Made by a program: the position numbers and the translations under genes. This document shows, piece by piece, positions 1-8,803 of a stretch of DNA of 64,000 bases (position 1 is its first letter; the number at the start of each line of letters is the position of its first letter). Source of the DNA: JBJXGE01 sp046154185 (GTDB lineage Bacteria > Planctomycetota > UBA8108 > UBA1146 > JAJFFE01). The stretch is taken from positions 33,082 to 97,081 of the forward strand of contig JBJXGE010000079.1 in the NCBI GenBank assembly GCA_046154185.1, written 5' to 3'. The notes beneath the pieces were generated by a model that did not search any database, was not told where the DNA came from, and saw nothing but the letters and a program-made list of their open reading frames with translations.

Positions 1-2
1 CA

Positions 3-1607
3 ATGGGTTTCATATCGCCGGCGGCCCAGCTCGTGCAGCTGAGTCTCGAGCAAACCGCGAAACTCGAGTTTCGACTCGTCGCTCGGCCGATCCTAACGGT
101 GCGAGTCGTCGACGAGTTCGACCAGCCGGTCGGAGGCGCATTGTTGAGACTTCTTGGCGCAGACGCCGAAGAAACCGGTACCGTTTGGCATTGTATTGAT
201 GTTGAAACGGATTCGACGGGTCTGGCACAGATTGCCCCCAATGTAACGGACGTGCTCGTGATCCAATCTGAGGGTTATGCCACGGCTTTTGCCACGCAGC
301 TAGTTGCGACGAGCGAGAAGCAAGTCCGCACGATTCAACTTATCCGACCGGGCAGTCTCGAACTCACGCTGATCGACTTAGAAGGAAAGTCAGTCGACGA
401 TGTCGAGGTGGAATGCGCTGTCAGGAGGCCGGTTCCGATCGCCGGTCTCAACCACCAACAGACGCAATCGGTCAGCGCTGGCCGCTGCCGTTTCGAAGGT
501 CTCGAGGCCTGCGAATACACGCTGCGACTGACGAGAGATGCGATGAATCTCGATGTGCTGACTGTCACTCTCGGGCCAGCAGAAAACATGTTATTGACGC
601 ATACCTTGGCTCCCTCGACGACGGTGACGGGAAGTGTGAGCATCAACCAAACGCCTGCGCCATTTTCGGAAGTTGTCGTCTCTGATTGGAGAGGCGTGAT
701 CGCGCGGACCGAGACCGATGCTCGCGGTCAATTCTCAGTCACGGTGCGGAGCGACAGTAGGGAACGGCGCTACGTGGTCGAGCCCCCGGATGCCGAAGCA
801 AGATGCGAATTCGGCACGAGCCTCATCGGAAATAAAGTGGATCTGTCTTTCCAGACGGCACAGCTGCGACTCAAGGTGCTTGATCCCGCGGCACGACCCG
901 TGGCGAATCTACATGTAGAACTCCAGAACGGCGACGGCGGAAGTTGCTTGTTCCAGACGGATGAGGATGGCGCGTGGCACGAGGAGCTTCCGTTCGGCGT
1001 GTATCGATTGGTCTATTGGTACAAAATTGGGGACATCCCAGGGTTTCTCCGCGAAGAACTCGTCGCGCCCCACGACGCGATCGAGCTGACGCAGGACACC
1101 GACCATGTGCTGCGCTTTGAGGCCGCGATTCCGCTTAAGATCGAGATCGTCGATCCCGATGGTCTGCCATTCGGGGGCGAAGTGGAGAAACTCGTCGGGA
1201 CTCTCAATGGTGACGAGTCTGTGCAGCTCCATCCCGCGGCCGGCATCCAACGCTGGGCTTGGCCGGCGAGCGCGCGCCGCGGCGTCGCGTTCGTCGCCAA
1301 CTATCCACCGCAGGTTTTCCATGTGGCGCGTCCGGATGCGTCGCGCGTGCAACGAGTGATGATGACGCCGGGCGGTGTGCTGCGGGTACCACCCACGCCG
1401 GCGCTCGATGGCGTGACGTTGCGAATTCTCGCGCTCGATGGCGGGTTTATTCCGCAACACGCGCGCACTTGGCGTCTGACGGTGTCGCACGCCGCGGAAT
1501 GGCTGCTCACGCCCGGCCGCTACCGCATCACGGCGACGCACCGCGACGGTGCGCCCTTCGAACGCACCGCGACCGTGATCGCGGGTGAGACCGTGGCGGT
1601 CGAATAA
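3..1607 (+). CDS. carboxypeptidase-regulatory-like repeat protein (probably 5'-truncated by window edge)
   Basis: An open frame of 534 residues begins at the window edge, so the true start and N-terminus probably lie upstream. The protein is a chain of short beta-sandwich units of the carboxypeptidase-regulatory/Cna-B kind, each with a pattern like LTVRVVDEFDQPVGGA, followed by a Gly-containing turn and an aromatic strand. I count about five or six units. There are no catalytic motifs. The same kind of repeats follows the sigma-factor domain of the gene at 45241-48333, so this may be the extracytoplasmic part of a second such fusion. That is inference, since no sigma domain or membrane helix is visible here. 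It converges on the transketolase gene across two hairpins. Confidence 0.7.
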   Translation: MGFISPAAQLVQLSLEQTAKLEFRLVARPILTVRVVDEFDQPVGGALLRLLGADAEETGTVWHCIDVETDSTGLAQIAPNVTDVLVIQSEGYATAFATQLVATSEKQVRTIQLIRPGSLELTLIDLEGKSVDDVEVECAVRRPVPIAGLNHQQTQSVSAGRCRFEGLEACEYTLRLTRDAMNLDVLTVTLGPAENMLLTHTLAPSTTVTGSVSINQTPAPFSEVVVSDWRGVIARTETDARGQFSVTVRSDSRERRYVVEPPDAEARCEFGTSLIGNKVDLSFQTAQLRLKVLDPAARPVANLHVELQNGDGGSCLFQTDEDGAWHEELPFGVYRLVYWYKIGDIPGFLREELVAPHDAIELTQDTDHVLRFEAAIPLKIEIVDPDGLPFGGEVEKLVGTLNGDESVQLHPAAGIQRWAWPASARRGVAFVANYPPQVFHVARPDASRVQRVMMTPGGVLRVPPTPALDGVTLRILALDGGFIPQHARTWRLTVSHAAEWLLTPGRYRITATHRDGAPFERTATVIAGETVAVE

Positions 1608-1678
1608 GCCAGCGCCGTCCAGCCGGACGGCCATCCTCCGACACGTCCCTGCGCCGGAGGCGCGAGCGTGTGGGGTGA

Positions 1679-1726
1679 GGCGATTCGGTCTGCCGAATCG
1701 CCGAGGGGTGCTGCGGACAGCACTCC
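1679..1726. terminator. two hairpins between convergent genes
   Basis: Two adjacent hairpins fill the gap between convergent genes. The first is a perfect 10-bp stem (GGCGATTCGG, loop TCTG, CCGAATCGCC; 1679-1702). The second is GGGGTGCTG/CAGCACTCC with a GT wobble and loop CGGA (1705-1726). No long T-run follows on either strand, so terminator function is inferred from position. Confidence 0.45.
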
Positions 1727-1741
1727 TAAGAAACACGGCGC

Positions 1742-3688
1742 TCACCATCCCGCGTTCGTCGTCGCGAATTCGCGGATGCGGCGGACGATACTCTTCGTGT
1801 CGAGCTGCTGAGAGGCGTAGACGGATTCGGCGTTGCCCGACGGGCAGTAGCGTTCGACGCCGAGGCGCAGATGCGGCAGCGCGTGGCCACGGCCGAAAAG
1901 CGCCGCTGCCAAACAAGCGCCGAGGCCCGTGTGCACGTTGTGGTCTTCGACCGTGACGAGAAACGGCTGGCGGCCGAGCTCGTCGAGGTGGACATCGTCG
2001 ATGCGCGTCGGTGTCGCGAGGTGCGCGAACGCCACGTGGAGTCCGTCGGCGCGCAGCGCCTCGACGGCTTCGAGCGCGCGGCCCGCGAGCGTTCCCATTG
2101 CGACCACCACGCCCGCATCGCCGCGCCGCAACCAATCGAGGCGACCGGGTTGAAACTCGTAATTGCCGGCGAAGAACGGCTCGCCCTTTTCGTTCGTGAG
2201 CGGCGCGAGTTTCGAACGCCCCATGCCGAGATAGTGCATGCCCGGTTCGCACAGCATGTAGCGCAGCGCGCGGTCGGTTTGATTGGGATCGGCCGGCACG
2301 ATCGCCGTCATGCCAAACAAATTATGGAGCAGTCCGATGTAGTCGATGCACTGATGCGTGCGACCGTCCTCACCGACATCGAGACCGGTGTGCGTGCAGA
2401 CGAGCTTCACGTGCGCGTGATTGATGTCGCTCAGCCGATGCTGATTGTATGTTTCGCACACGCCGAACACGCCGAAATCGGCGAACACGGTCGCAATGCC
2501 CTCGATCGACAAACCACCGGCCGCCGCCGCGGTGTGATGCTCTTGAATTCCCGCTTGAAAGAAATTGTTTGGGAAGGCCTTGTTGAAGGCGTCAAGTTTG
2601 ACGGAGCCCTCGAGATCGCAATCGAAAGCGGCGACCGGCGTAAATCCATCACGCGCGTTCGCCGTCGCGACATCCGCGAGCGCCTTGCCGAACGCGCTGC
2701 GATTGTCGGTCTTCTCGTTGGCGGCGTACGTGCGCGCGGTTCCCGGCACGAGGCGCGGATACGTTTTCGGCAACGGCGGGACGCTGCGCGGGCGCGGCGT
2801 CTTGATTGTCTCGCGAAAACGCGTGAGGTCCCACAACGCGGCCGATTCGCCGGACTCCGCTTGCGCCTTCGCATACTCGGCATCCGTCGTTGCGCGCCCA
2901 TGGAAGTCGTGCAAGTTTTCCATGAACGACACGCCCTTGCCCATGATCGTCTTAGCGAGAATCACGTGCGGCCGCTCGCGATCGCGCACCGCAGCTCGCG
3001 CGGCTCGATAAATACTCAGCGGATCGTGGCCATCGATCTCTGCGACGTGCCAGCCATCGGAGCGCCAGCCGGCGGCGATGTCTTGGCGCATGATGTCGGA
3101 AATATCGCCGCTGATCTGCTTGCGGTTCAAGTCGACGATGGCGGTGACGTTGTTGAGCCCGTACTTGCGGATAAAGCGGCGCGCCTCGCTAATCTGTCCC
3201 TTTTGCTGCTCGCCGTCTCCCATCGGCACGAAGACTTGGGCGTCGATTTTCTTAAGTCGCAGGCCGAGCGCCATCCCGCTCGCCGCGGACAGACCCTGGC
3301 CGAGATTGCCCGTCGTCCACTCGACGCCCGGTACATCGCGTTCGATGTGCCCTTCGAACACGTTGTGGACGCGCCGAAAACTCGTGATCACTTCCTCGCG
3401 CGAAAAATAGCCGAGCTGTGCGAGCACGGCGTAGACCCCGGGCGACGTATGACCGTGGCTCACGACAATGCGGTCGCGCGCCGGATCCCACGGGTTCTTC
3501 GGGTCGAGCCGCGCGTGCGCGTACACGAGCAAGTAAAAATCGAGCGACGAGAGCGACCCGCCTGGGTGGCCGGACGCGGCGAGGTGTGTCATTTGGAGAA
3601 TGTCGCGCCGGCACTCGCGGCGCGCGGTCTCATGCCACTTGAGATATTCCGCGCTCGGAGACTCCGCTTCCCAGTTCCAGCTGCGCAT
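1742..3688 (-). CDS. tkt: transketolase
   Basis: Thiamine-diphosphate enzyme of 648 residues, the usual transketolase length. It should move two-carbon ketol units between sugar phosphates in the pentose phosphate or Calvin-type cycle. The N-terminal domain has SGHPGGSLS (about 40-48) and the ThDP/Mg motif GDGEQQKGQ (157-165) followed by NNVTAIVDLN. The pyrimidine-binding domain has DCDLEGS and QAGIQEHHTAAAAGG with the expected catalytic Glu, then a C-terminal domain with HNVHTGLG. The ATG at 3688 has only a GGAAAAG-like ribosome site, and no better start is nearby. It is transcribed away from the dehydratase gene at 3859. A homologous pyruvate dehydrogenase-type E1 is less likely because both ThDP domains are in transketolase order in one chain. 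Confidence 0.93.
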   Translation of the reverse strand: MRSWNWEAESPSAEYLKWHETARRECRRDILQMTHLAASGHPGGSLSSLDFYLLVYAHARLDPKNPWDPARDRIVVSHGHTSPGVYAVLAQLGYFSREEVITSFRRVHNVFEGHIERDVPGVEWTTGNLGQGLSAASGMALGLRLKKIDAQVFVPMGDGEQQKGQISEARRFIRKYGLNNVTAIVDLNRKQISGDISDIMRQDIAAGWRSDGWHVAEIDGHDPLSIYRAARAAVRDRERPHVILAKTIMGKGVSFMENLHDFHGRATTDAEYAKAQAESGESAALWDLTRFRETIKTPRPRSVPPLPKTYPRLVPGTARTYAANEKTDNRSAFGKALADVATANARDGFTPVAAFDCDLEGSVKLDAFNKAFPNNFFQAGIQEHHTAAAAGGLSIEGIATVFADFGVFGVCETYNQHRLSDINHAHVKLVCTHTGLDVGEDGRTHQCIDYIGLLHNLFGMTAIVPADPNQTDRALRYMLCEPGMHYLGMGRSKLAPLTNEKGEPFFAGNYEFQPGRLDWLRRGDAGVVVAMGTLAGRALEAVEALRADGLHVAFAHLATPTRIDDVHLDELGRQPFLVTVEDHNVHTGLGACLAAALFGRGHALPHLRLGVERYCPSGNAESVYASQQLDTKSIVRRIREFATTNAGW

Positions 3689-3858
3689 GGTTTGGGGTAC
3701 TTTTCCGTGCCGGGGTGGCTGTTCTTGTGTGTGGGACTTGCGCGAGTTGTCGCGCGCGCTCGAGCCGCCTGCGCAGAATAGGCACGTGCGCGGATGTCAT
3801 CAAGGTGTGCGACGACGCGCAAGGTTGCGCGAGTCGTCTACTGCTGTGCAAGGAACTC

Positions 3859-4839
3859 ATGGCGAGCATCGATTCCACCGACGTGCGGGCGGCCGCCAAA
3901 CTCATCGCGGCGCAGATCGAGCGCACTCCACTCTTCGCGGTGCCGCCGGCGCTCGTGGCGCGCGCCGACGTGCGACTCTTCCTCAAGCTCGAGTGTCGGC
4001 AGCGGAGCGGATCCTTCAAAGCGCGTGGCGCGCGGCATTTCGTCGCACGCTTGCTGGCCGCGGGCTCGCCGCCCGCGGGCGTGATCACTTACTCGAGCGG
4101 CAATCACGGCACGGCGGTCGCCGAGGCTGGCCGCGATGCGGGACTCGGCGTGTTGGTGACCGTGCCGGAAAACGTCGACGCCGTCAAAGAATCCGCCATG
4201 CGCGCGGCGGGCGCCGAGGTCGTGCGCGCGGGCGGCACTTCCGAAAGTCGGCGTGAGCGCGCGCTCGCCATCGCGGCGGAGCGCGGCTGGGCGGTCATTC
4301 CGCCGTTTGATCACGACTGGATCATCGCGGGGCAGGGCACGGTCGCGCTCGAGATTTTGGACGAGGTGCCAAATGTCGTCGGCGTCTGGACGCCGGTCGG
4401 CGGCGGGGGACTCGCGGCCGGCGTGACGACCGTGGTCAAGGATCTGCTCCCCGCGTGCGAGGTGTTCGCCGTGGAGCCGGCGGGCGCCGCGTGCTTCGGT
4501 GTCGCGCTTCGGTCGGGCCGCCGCGTGCCGCTCGGCGCCGCGGAATCGATGGCCGATGGATTGCTGCCACTTGAAGTCGGCGCGCGCAACTGGGAGATCT
4601 TGTCGACGCGCGGCGTTCGCAGCGTGCTTGTGAGTGAGGGTGAAATCCGCGAGTCGTTGCGACGCTTGCGTGGGATCGGCGTCGCGACCGAGCCATCGGG
4701 CGCGGTCGCGGCGGCGCCACTCATCGCGGCGGGTGGCGCGGTCGCGGCGTTGGCAACGCGGATACCGCCGGGCGTGCATGTCGCCATCGTCAGCGGCGGC
4801 AATGTCGCGCCGGCGCGGCTTGCGAGCTTGCTCGCATGA
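3859..4839 (+). CDS. threonine/serine dehydratase-like PLP enzyme
   Basis: Fold-type II PLP enzyme of 326 residues, probably deaminating L-threonine or L-serine in the cytoplasm, or acting as a serine racemase. SFKARGA holds the PLP lysine, SGNHGTAVAEAG is the substrate/PLP Asn loop, and PVGGGGLAAG is the phosphate-binding loop. There is no C-terminal ACT regulatory domain, so feedback by isoleucine is unlikely. The frame is open further upstream to 3715, but ATG 3859 has AAGGA four bases upstream and the family's normal N-terminus (RTPL within the first 30 residues), so I chose it. Its 3' end faces the DUF1573 gene 15 bases away. Confidence 0.9.
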   Translation: MASIDSTDVRAAAKLIAAQIERTPLFAVPPALVARADVRLFLKLECRQRSGSFKARGARHFVARLLAAGSPPAGVITYSSGNHGTAVAEAGRDAGLGVLVTVPENVDAVKESAMRAAGAEVVRAGGTSESRRERALAIAAERGWAVIPPFDHDWIIAGQGTVALEILDEVPNVVGVWTPVGGGGLAAGVTTVVKDLLPACEVFAVEPAGAACFGVALRSGRRVPLGAAESMADGLLPLEVGARNWEILSTRGVRSVLVSEGEIRESLRRLRGIGVATEPSGAVAAAPLIAAGGAVAALATRIPPGVHVAIVSGGNVAPARLASLLA

Positions 4840-4854
4840 GTCGCGCCAATTCGT

Positions 4855-5991
4855 TTACTGCGTCGCGCCATCCGAGTACGCGATGACGGTCACCGCTTGC
4901 TGCGGCGTCAGCGTGTCATCGGTCTCGATCAGAATCTGAAAGCGTGCTGTGCGCGCCTTGACGTCCTTTTGCAACGAAACGCGCACTTGATAACGGCGAC
5001 CGTCTTCGATCGTGACGATCTCTGTTGCGAGCGAATCCGGCGGCGCGCTCGTGACGCGGGCGCTGAGCAGCTTGAACTTGTAGTCCGGCGCGTTCGCGAA
5101 CACTTCGAGGTTTTTCGTCAGGGGCGCCGCGCCCGGCGCGTTCAGCGCGCGTGTCTCGTCGGCGGTATACGAAACGTAGGTCGGTTCGCAGGCCCACCGC
5201 GCTTTGCACTCGACCAGTGCTCGCAGTTGCGTCTTGCGGGTCTTTCCGTCGCTCGTGCGGAGTTCGACCAACAGCATTTCCTTGATCGCGTCGGGCCGCT
5301 CGAACGCCGGTGCCGACAGCTCGAGGCGATAACGCTTGCCCGGCAGTTCTTCCGTCGTTTTCACCGTCAGGCGCGCATCTTTCGCGACGACGGATAGGAG
5401 CTCGAAGTCGAGGCTGGTCGCGGGCGTCAGCACCACGCTGTGTAACGCGGCTTGCCCCGGATACACGACGACGTAGAGCGAGTTTGGCTCGACGATGAAG
5501 ATCGGGTCGACATCGCCTTTGATCCAAATCTGGAACTCCCCGGCCGGCGCCTGCGGCGCACCGGGATTGCGCGTCTTGCCCGTGACCCATTTGAGTTGAC
5601 TTGGTCCGAGCAATTGCCCGGTGTCGATTGTGACGGTGATCGTGCCGCTAGCACGAGCGGCGATGGTCTTATCGAACTGCACGTCCGCGCAGCCGCACGA
5701 CGGTTTGATCTCGAAGATCTCGATCACCTCGTCGGAATCGTTGAAGAACTGAAACGCGTGCTTGATCGTCTCCCCTTGGAGCACCTTGCCCCACGAATAC
5801 TCCTGCTCAGTAAACCGCAAGTGTTGTTGCGGAGTTTGCTTTGGTGGCGTGCTGGGAGTTGGAAGTGGCGGCTTTGCGAACGCCGTCGCCATCGCGTTCG
5901 CGACGAGCGCGACGACGATGCAGCGCACGACGAGTGTATTGCTTTGAGCGCGCGGCTCTCCAGCGCCGGGCTGGCAGCTCCGAAACAGCAA
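4855..5991 (-). CDS. secreted DUF1573 domain protein
   Basis: A 378-residue exported protein. The hydrophobic stretch around residues 21-39 (VVRCIVVALVANAMATAFA) is a signal peptide. The DUF1573 domain follows, with the typical opening YSWGKVLQGETIKHAFQFFN and SCGCADVQF. DUF1573 proteins are beta-rich periplasmic or surface proteins of unknown role, abundant in Planctomycetota and Bacteroidota. The remaining two-thirds has no motif I recognise. The start used is TTG at 5991 with GGAAGGAG ten bases upstream; a GTG just before the hydrophobic core is an alternative. The next gene on the same strand is a paralogue, so the two probably form an operon or a tandem duplication. Confidence 0.85.
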   Translation of the reverse strand: MLFRSCQPGAGEPRAQSNTLVVRCIVVALVANAMATAFAKPPLPTPSTPPKQTPQQHLRFTEQEYSWGKVLQGETIKHAFQFFNDSDEVIEIFEIKPSCGCADVQFDKTIAARASGTITVTIDTGQLLGPSQLKWVTGKTRNPGAPQAPAGEFQIWIKGDVDPIFIVEPNSLYVVVYPGQAALHSVVLTPATSLDFELLSVVAKDARLTVKTTEELPGKRYRLELSAPAFERPDAIKEMLLVELRTSDGKTRKTQLRALVECKARWACEPTYVSYTADETRALNAPGAAPLTKNLEVFANAPDYKFKLLSARVTSAPPDSLATEIVTIEDGRRYQVRVSLQKDVKARTARFQILIETDDTLTPQQAVTVIAYSDGATQ

Positions 5992-6114
5992 GTGGGGTTT
6001 GCTCCTTCCACGACGGACGCCGGTCTAACGAACAGGCGACGCGAGCCATTCAAGACCGCGTCGCCCGCTCACCTGAATCCGAGAGATCGCTTGCTCGGAA
6101 CGCCGAGCCCGCGC

Positions 6115-7320
6115 TTAGCTTCCCGCTTTTTTCTCCAGCTTCGACGTGTTGCCCGGCGCTTGCTGCGCCGGCTTCGGCTGCACGTTTCCGCCGCTCGCGG
6201 CGGGTGTGCCCGCCGGGGTTCCGCCGGCCGCGCGCGCCGCTGCATCGAACTGCGCGTGCAACTTGACCGTCTTCTCGGGCGAATCCGGATCATCCGTGTG
6301 AATCAGCACGCGCCCGGAGAGCGCGTTCTCTGCCCGATACTCATTCAGTCGCACGGTGACTTTGTAGCGGAAGCCTTCCTTTACCGTGTCGACGGTCGAC
6401 GTGAACACGCCTGCCGGCACATCGAGGATCTCCACCCCAGTGATCGCGAATCGCACATCATCTCGGCCGCCGTGGATGTGGATGTCCTGAACGCAGGGCT
6501 TTTCGGGTGACCGCAGCAATTGCTCCGTTTGCCGCTTGAGAAACACGATGCTCTTGTTCGCGACGGTGATACGGTCCGAATGCTCGACCACCGCTGAGAT
6601 CTCGGACTTTCGCTCTTGACCATCACTGGTCTTGAGCGTGAGTTCCAGCGTTTCGCGATTCACGTTCGGCGTCGGCGATGCCTCAGCGGTGAGCGTGACC
6701 TTGTATTTCCGACCCGCCTCGATCTCCTCGATCGCGCCGACGCTCAGCAGCTTGGCCTTCGGCTCGATTTTCAAAATCGTGAAACCGAGCTCCGAACCAG
6801 CGACCATCATGACGGTCGCCTCGAGCGGCGTGCCGGCCAGGCCTGCCACGCGCAACGGATTCGGCTCCGTTTTCACGATCGTGCTCAGTATTCCCTTCAT
6901 GAAAATCCGCAGATCTTTAGCGCTGAGATCGTTCGAGAGCACTTGCGCATATTTCGTCAGGTTGCCTTCATGAAGGCGTGTCGTGTCGACGACCAACTCG
7001 ATTTCGCCCTCGCCGCCCGGCTGAATTTCTGGCGTGAAGCTCTTCGACGTGCAGCCGCAGCCCGGTTTCACTTGTTGGATGCGCAGCGGCGCATTGCCGT
7101 CGTTGTGGACCTTGAACGTGTGGCGAACGGTCTCGCCTTGCAGGATTTTGCCCCAGTCGTACTCGACTTTGTCGATGCGGATCTTTGGCTGCTCGCCGGC
7201 CGCCGGCGGAATCGGCGGGCCGTACTCATCGTCCTGGGCCGCGATCTTGAGGGTGAGCGTCAATGCGCACAGCGCCACTGCGCTGAACGAACCGATGCGC
7301 CGTGAGAATCGGATTCCCAT
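6115..7320 (-). CDS. secreted DUF1573 domain protein, second copy
   Basis: A 401-residue paralogue of the protein at 4855-5991. It has a signal peptide (SFSAVALCALTLTLKIAAQ, about 11-29) and a DUF1573 domain with YDWGKILQGETVRHTFKVHND and PGCGCTSKSF. It ends in a low-complexity Ala/Gly/Pro/Lys tail. The frame is open to 7551, but ATG 7320 is preceded by GGAAGGA at good spacing and directly precedes the signal peptide, so I chose it. The longer version would need an Arg-rich leader encoded by a tandem DNA repeat. The function is unknown. Both DUF1573 genes read leftwards and may be cotranscribed across a 123-bp gap. Confidence 0.86.
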   Translation of the reverse strand: MGIRFSRRIGSFSAVALCALTLTLKIAAQDDEYGPPIPPAAGEQPKIRIDKVEYDWGKILQGETVRHTFKVHNDGNAPLRIQQVKPGCGCTSKSFTPEIQPGGEGEIELVVDTTRLHEGNLTKYAQVLSNDLSAKDLRIFMKGILSTIVKTEPNPLRVAGLAGTPLEATVMMVAGSELGFTILKIEPKAKLLSVGAIEEIEAGRKYKVTLTAEASPTPNVNRETLELTLKTSDGQERKSEISAVVEHSDRITVANKSIVFLKRQTEQLLRSPEKPCVQDIHIHGGRDDVRFAITGVEILDVPAGVFTSTVDTVKEGFRYKVTVRLNEYRAENALSGRVLIHTDDPDSPEKTVKLHAQFDAAARAAGGTPAGTPAASGGNVQPKPAQQAPGNTSKLEKKAGS

Positions 7321-7764
7321 GAAACAGTGTCCTTCCGAGTATTCAGCGAGAAGAGCCATCGCCGAGAGATGATGAATCGTGAAGCACCGAGCAAATTCCG
7401 CCGGCCGAGAGCACCGGCTCTCCGCCGGCCGAGAACACCGGCGCGCAACCGCAGCTCGGGCCGCGCGCGTCCGCCGCCATTCGAGCGGAGCAGTCAAGGC
7501 GCGGCCGGGCGAGAATCGGCAGATTCTATGAGTGCCCCCGAAGGGCGTCAATCGTCGCGGCCTATCCTCAGATTTCGACGTGCGGTAGGCCGCGTCGTGC
7601 CAGCGGGTGCTCCCGCCGATCGTCCAGGCCCGCTTGTTGCCTCGCGATGATTCGTGGCCGGTGGCTGGTTGCTCGACCCGAGTCCCAAAAAGTCGCCCTG
7701 GGGAGTATCCTCAGCGCCGGAAAGTTTGTGATTTCTTGGATCCGTTCAACGAGGAGCCGCGCGT
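7321..7764. other. divergent intergenic region
   Basis: This 444-bp gap separates the divergent DUF1573 and cytidylyltransferase genes, so it should hold both promoters. Apart from the tandem repeat at 7397-7442 and the ribosome site GAGGAG at 7751-7756, I see no clear element. Confidence 0.5.
7397..7442. repeat. 24-bp tandem direct repeat, two copies
   Basis: TCCGCCGGCCGAGAGCACCG is followed by GC and then repeated 24 bases later with one G-to-A change, ahead of the DUF1573 gene. The unit contains GCCGGC palindromes. It could be a regulator-binding tandem or replication slippage. Confidence 0.6.
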
Positions 7765-8478
7765 TTGCCGCCGACACACCCCCGCACGATTGGAATCATC
7801 CTCGCGCGCGGCGGGTCGAAGGGCATTCCCCGGAAGAACCTTCGCCGACTCGCTGGAATTCCGCTCATCGGGCGTGCCGTCGAGACGTTGGCGCGCGCCC
7901 GCCATGTCGCCCGCGTCATCGTCTCTACCGACGACTCCGTCATCGCCGAAGTCGCGCGTGCCCACGGCGCCGAGACTCCCTTCCTACGGCCGCCTGAATT
8001 GGCGCTCGACACGACGCCGTCGATGCCGGCCCTGCGTCACGCGGTCGGTGCGTTGGCCGCCGCCGGCGAAACCGCGGCGATTGTTGTCAGTTTTCAAGCG
8101 ACAGCGCCGTGTTGCACATCGGGCGATATTGCCGCGGCACTCGAGGAGTTCGCGGCATCGACGGCGACGCATCTCAAAAGCGTGACGCGTGTGCGCGAGC
8201 ACCCGCAATGGATGGGGCGAATCGAAGCCGGCCGCTTTCACTATCTCGAGGCGACGCGCGCGCGCCGACGACAAGACTTGCCACCGCTTTACCGCTTGAA
8301 TGGCGCGATCCACATCTATCGCTGCGAGCGCGTGCTCGCCGGCACCGCAGAAGACGGCGAGCCGATTGCCTACGAACTTCCAGCCGAGCGATCCGTCGAT
8401 CTAGATGACGAGTTCGATTGGCAGTTCGCGGAGGCGCTGCTCGCCGCGCGTACGGCATCGGATGCTCCGCGCGAGTAG
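7765..8478 (+). CDS. cytidylyltransferase (acylneuraminate/CMP-sugar synthetase family)
   Basis: A 237-residue nucleotidyltransferase that probably activates an acidic sugar (neuraminate-, legionaminate- or KDO-like) with CTP for surface glycans. The N-terminus IGIILARGGSKGIPRKNLRRLAG is the diagnostic CTP-binding motif, followed by VIVSTDDSVIAEVA and LYRLNGAIHIYR, and it ends with the metal/substrate Asp pair in VDLDDEFDWQFAE. The length matches NeuA-type enzymes without the extra hydrolase domain. It begins with TTG 7765, supported by GAGGAG eight bases upstream. No other nonulosonate biosynthesis gene lies beside it, so the exact sugar cannot be told. Confidence 0.87.
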   Translation: MPPTHPRTIGIILARGGSKGIPRKNLRRLAGIPLIGRAVETLARARHVARVIVSTDDSVIAEVARAHGAETPFLRPPELALDTTPSMPALRHAVGALAAAGETAAIVVSFQATAPCCTSGDIAAALEEFAASTATHLKSVTRVREHPQWMGRIEAGRFHYLEATRARRRQDLPPLYRLNGAIHIYRCERVLAGTAEDGEPIAYELPAERSVDLDDEFDWQFAEALLAARTASDAPRE

Positions 8479-8803
8479 TCTCATTCATTGCCGTACTGCA
8501 TGACGACTTTGATCTCGTATCGGAAGTTCGGAACCTGACTACACGAATGAGAAAGATTGTTTTTGAGCTGGTGCGCGCAACCACGCATGTTCGCGTTCAG
8601 CGAACACGCCAACACTTCGCCCGGCCCCTGCATGGTAGGATCTGCCCGACTCGGCTGGCCGCAGACCTCGAATTGGTCTCGAAATCCGCGTCGTTCGGCA
8701 ACCCAAGGAAAACGTTCCGTCGAGACTCGAATACATCGCGTCCCGCGCACAGCGTTCTCGTGAACGGCGCGTCAGCGGGCTTTGCTTCATCTGGAGGTGA
8801 CTG
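8479..8803. other. intergenic region upstream of exoprotein gene
   Basis: A 325-bp gap of lower GC than its neighbours. It ends in a textbook ribosome site (GGAGGTGA, 8793-8800) for the gene at 8804. A minus-strand frame at 8481-8750 (89 residues, ending YEIKVVMQYGNE) reads plausibly at its C-terminus, but has no ribosome site and no recognisable domain. It might be a relic of a small gene. Confidence 0.4.

Noticed and set aside
909..2252. 447-residue minus-strand frame
   Set aside because: Arg-rich composition over two real genes in other frames, with no ribosome site.
1871..3781. Long plus-strand frame (636 residues) opposite transketolase
   Set aside because: It is the antisense of a clear transketolase gene. 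The translation is Arg/His/Ala-rich with no motif.
7397..7442. Tandem repeat considered as a CRISPR remnant
   Set aside because: Only two adjacent copies without spacers, and no cas genes.
8481..8750. 89-residue minus-strand frame with a plausible C-terminus
   Set aside because: No ribosome site, no recognisable domain, and a noise-like N-terminal half. Mentioned only in the gap entry.
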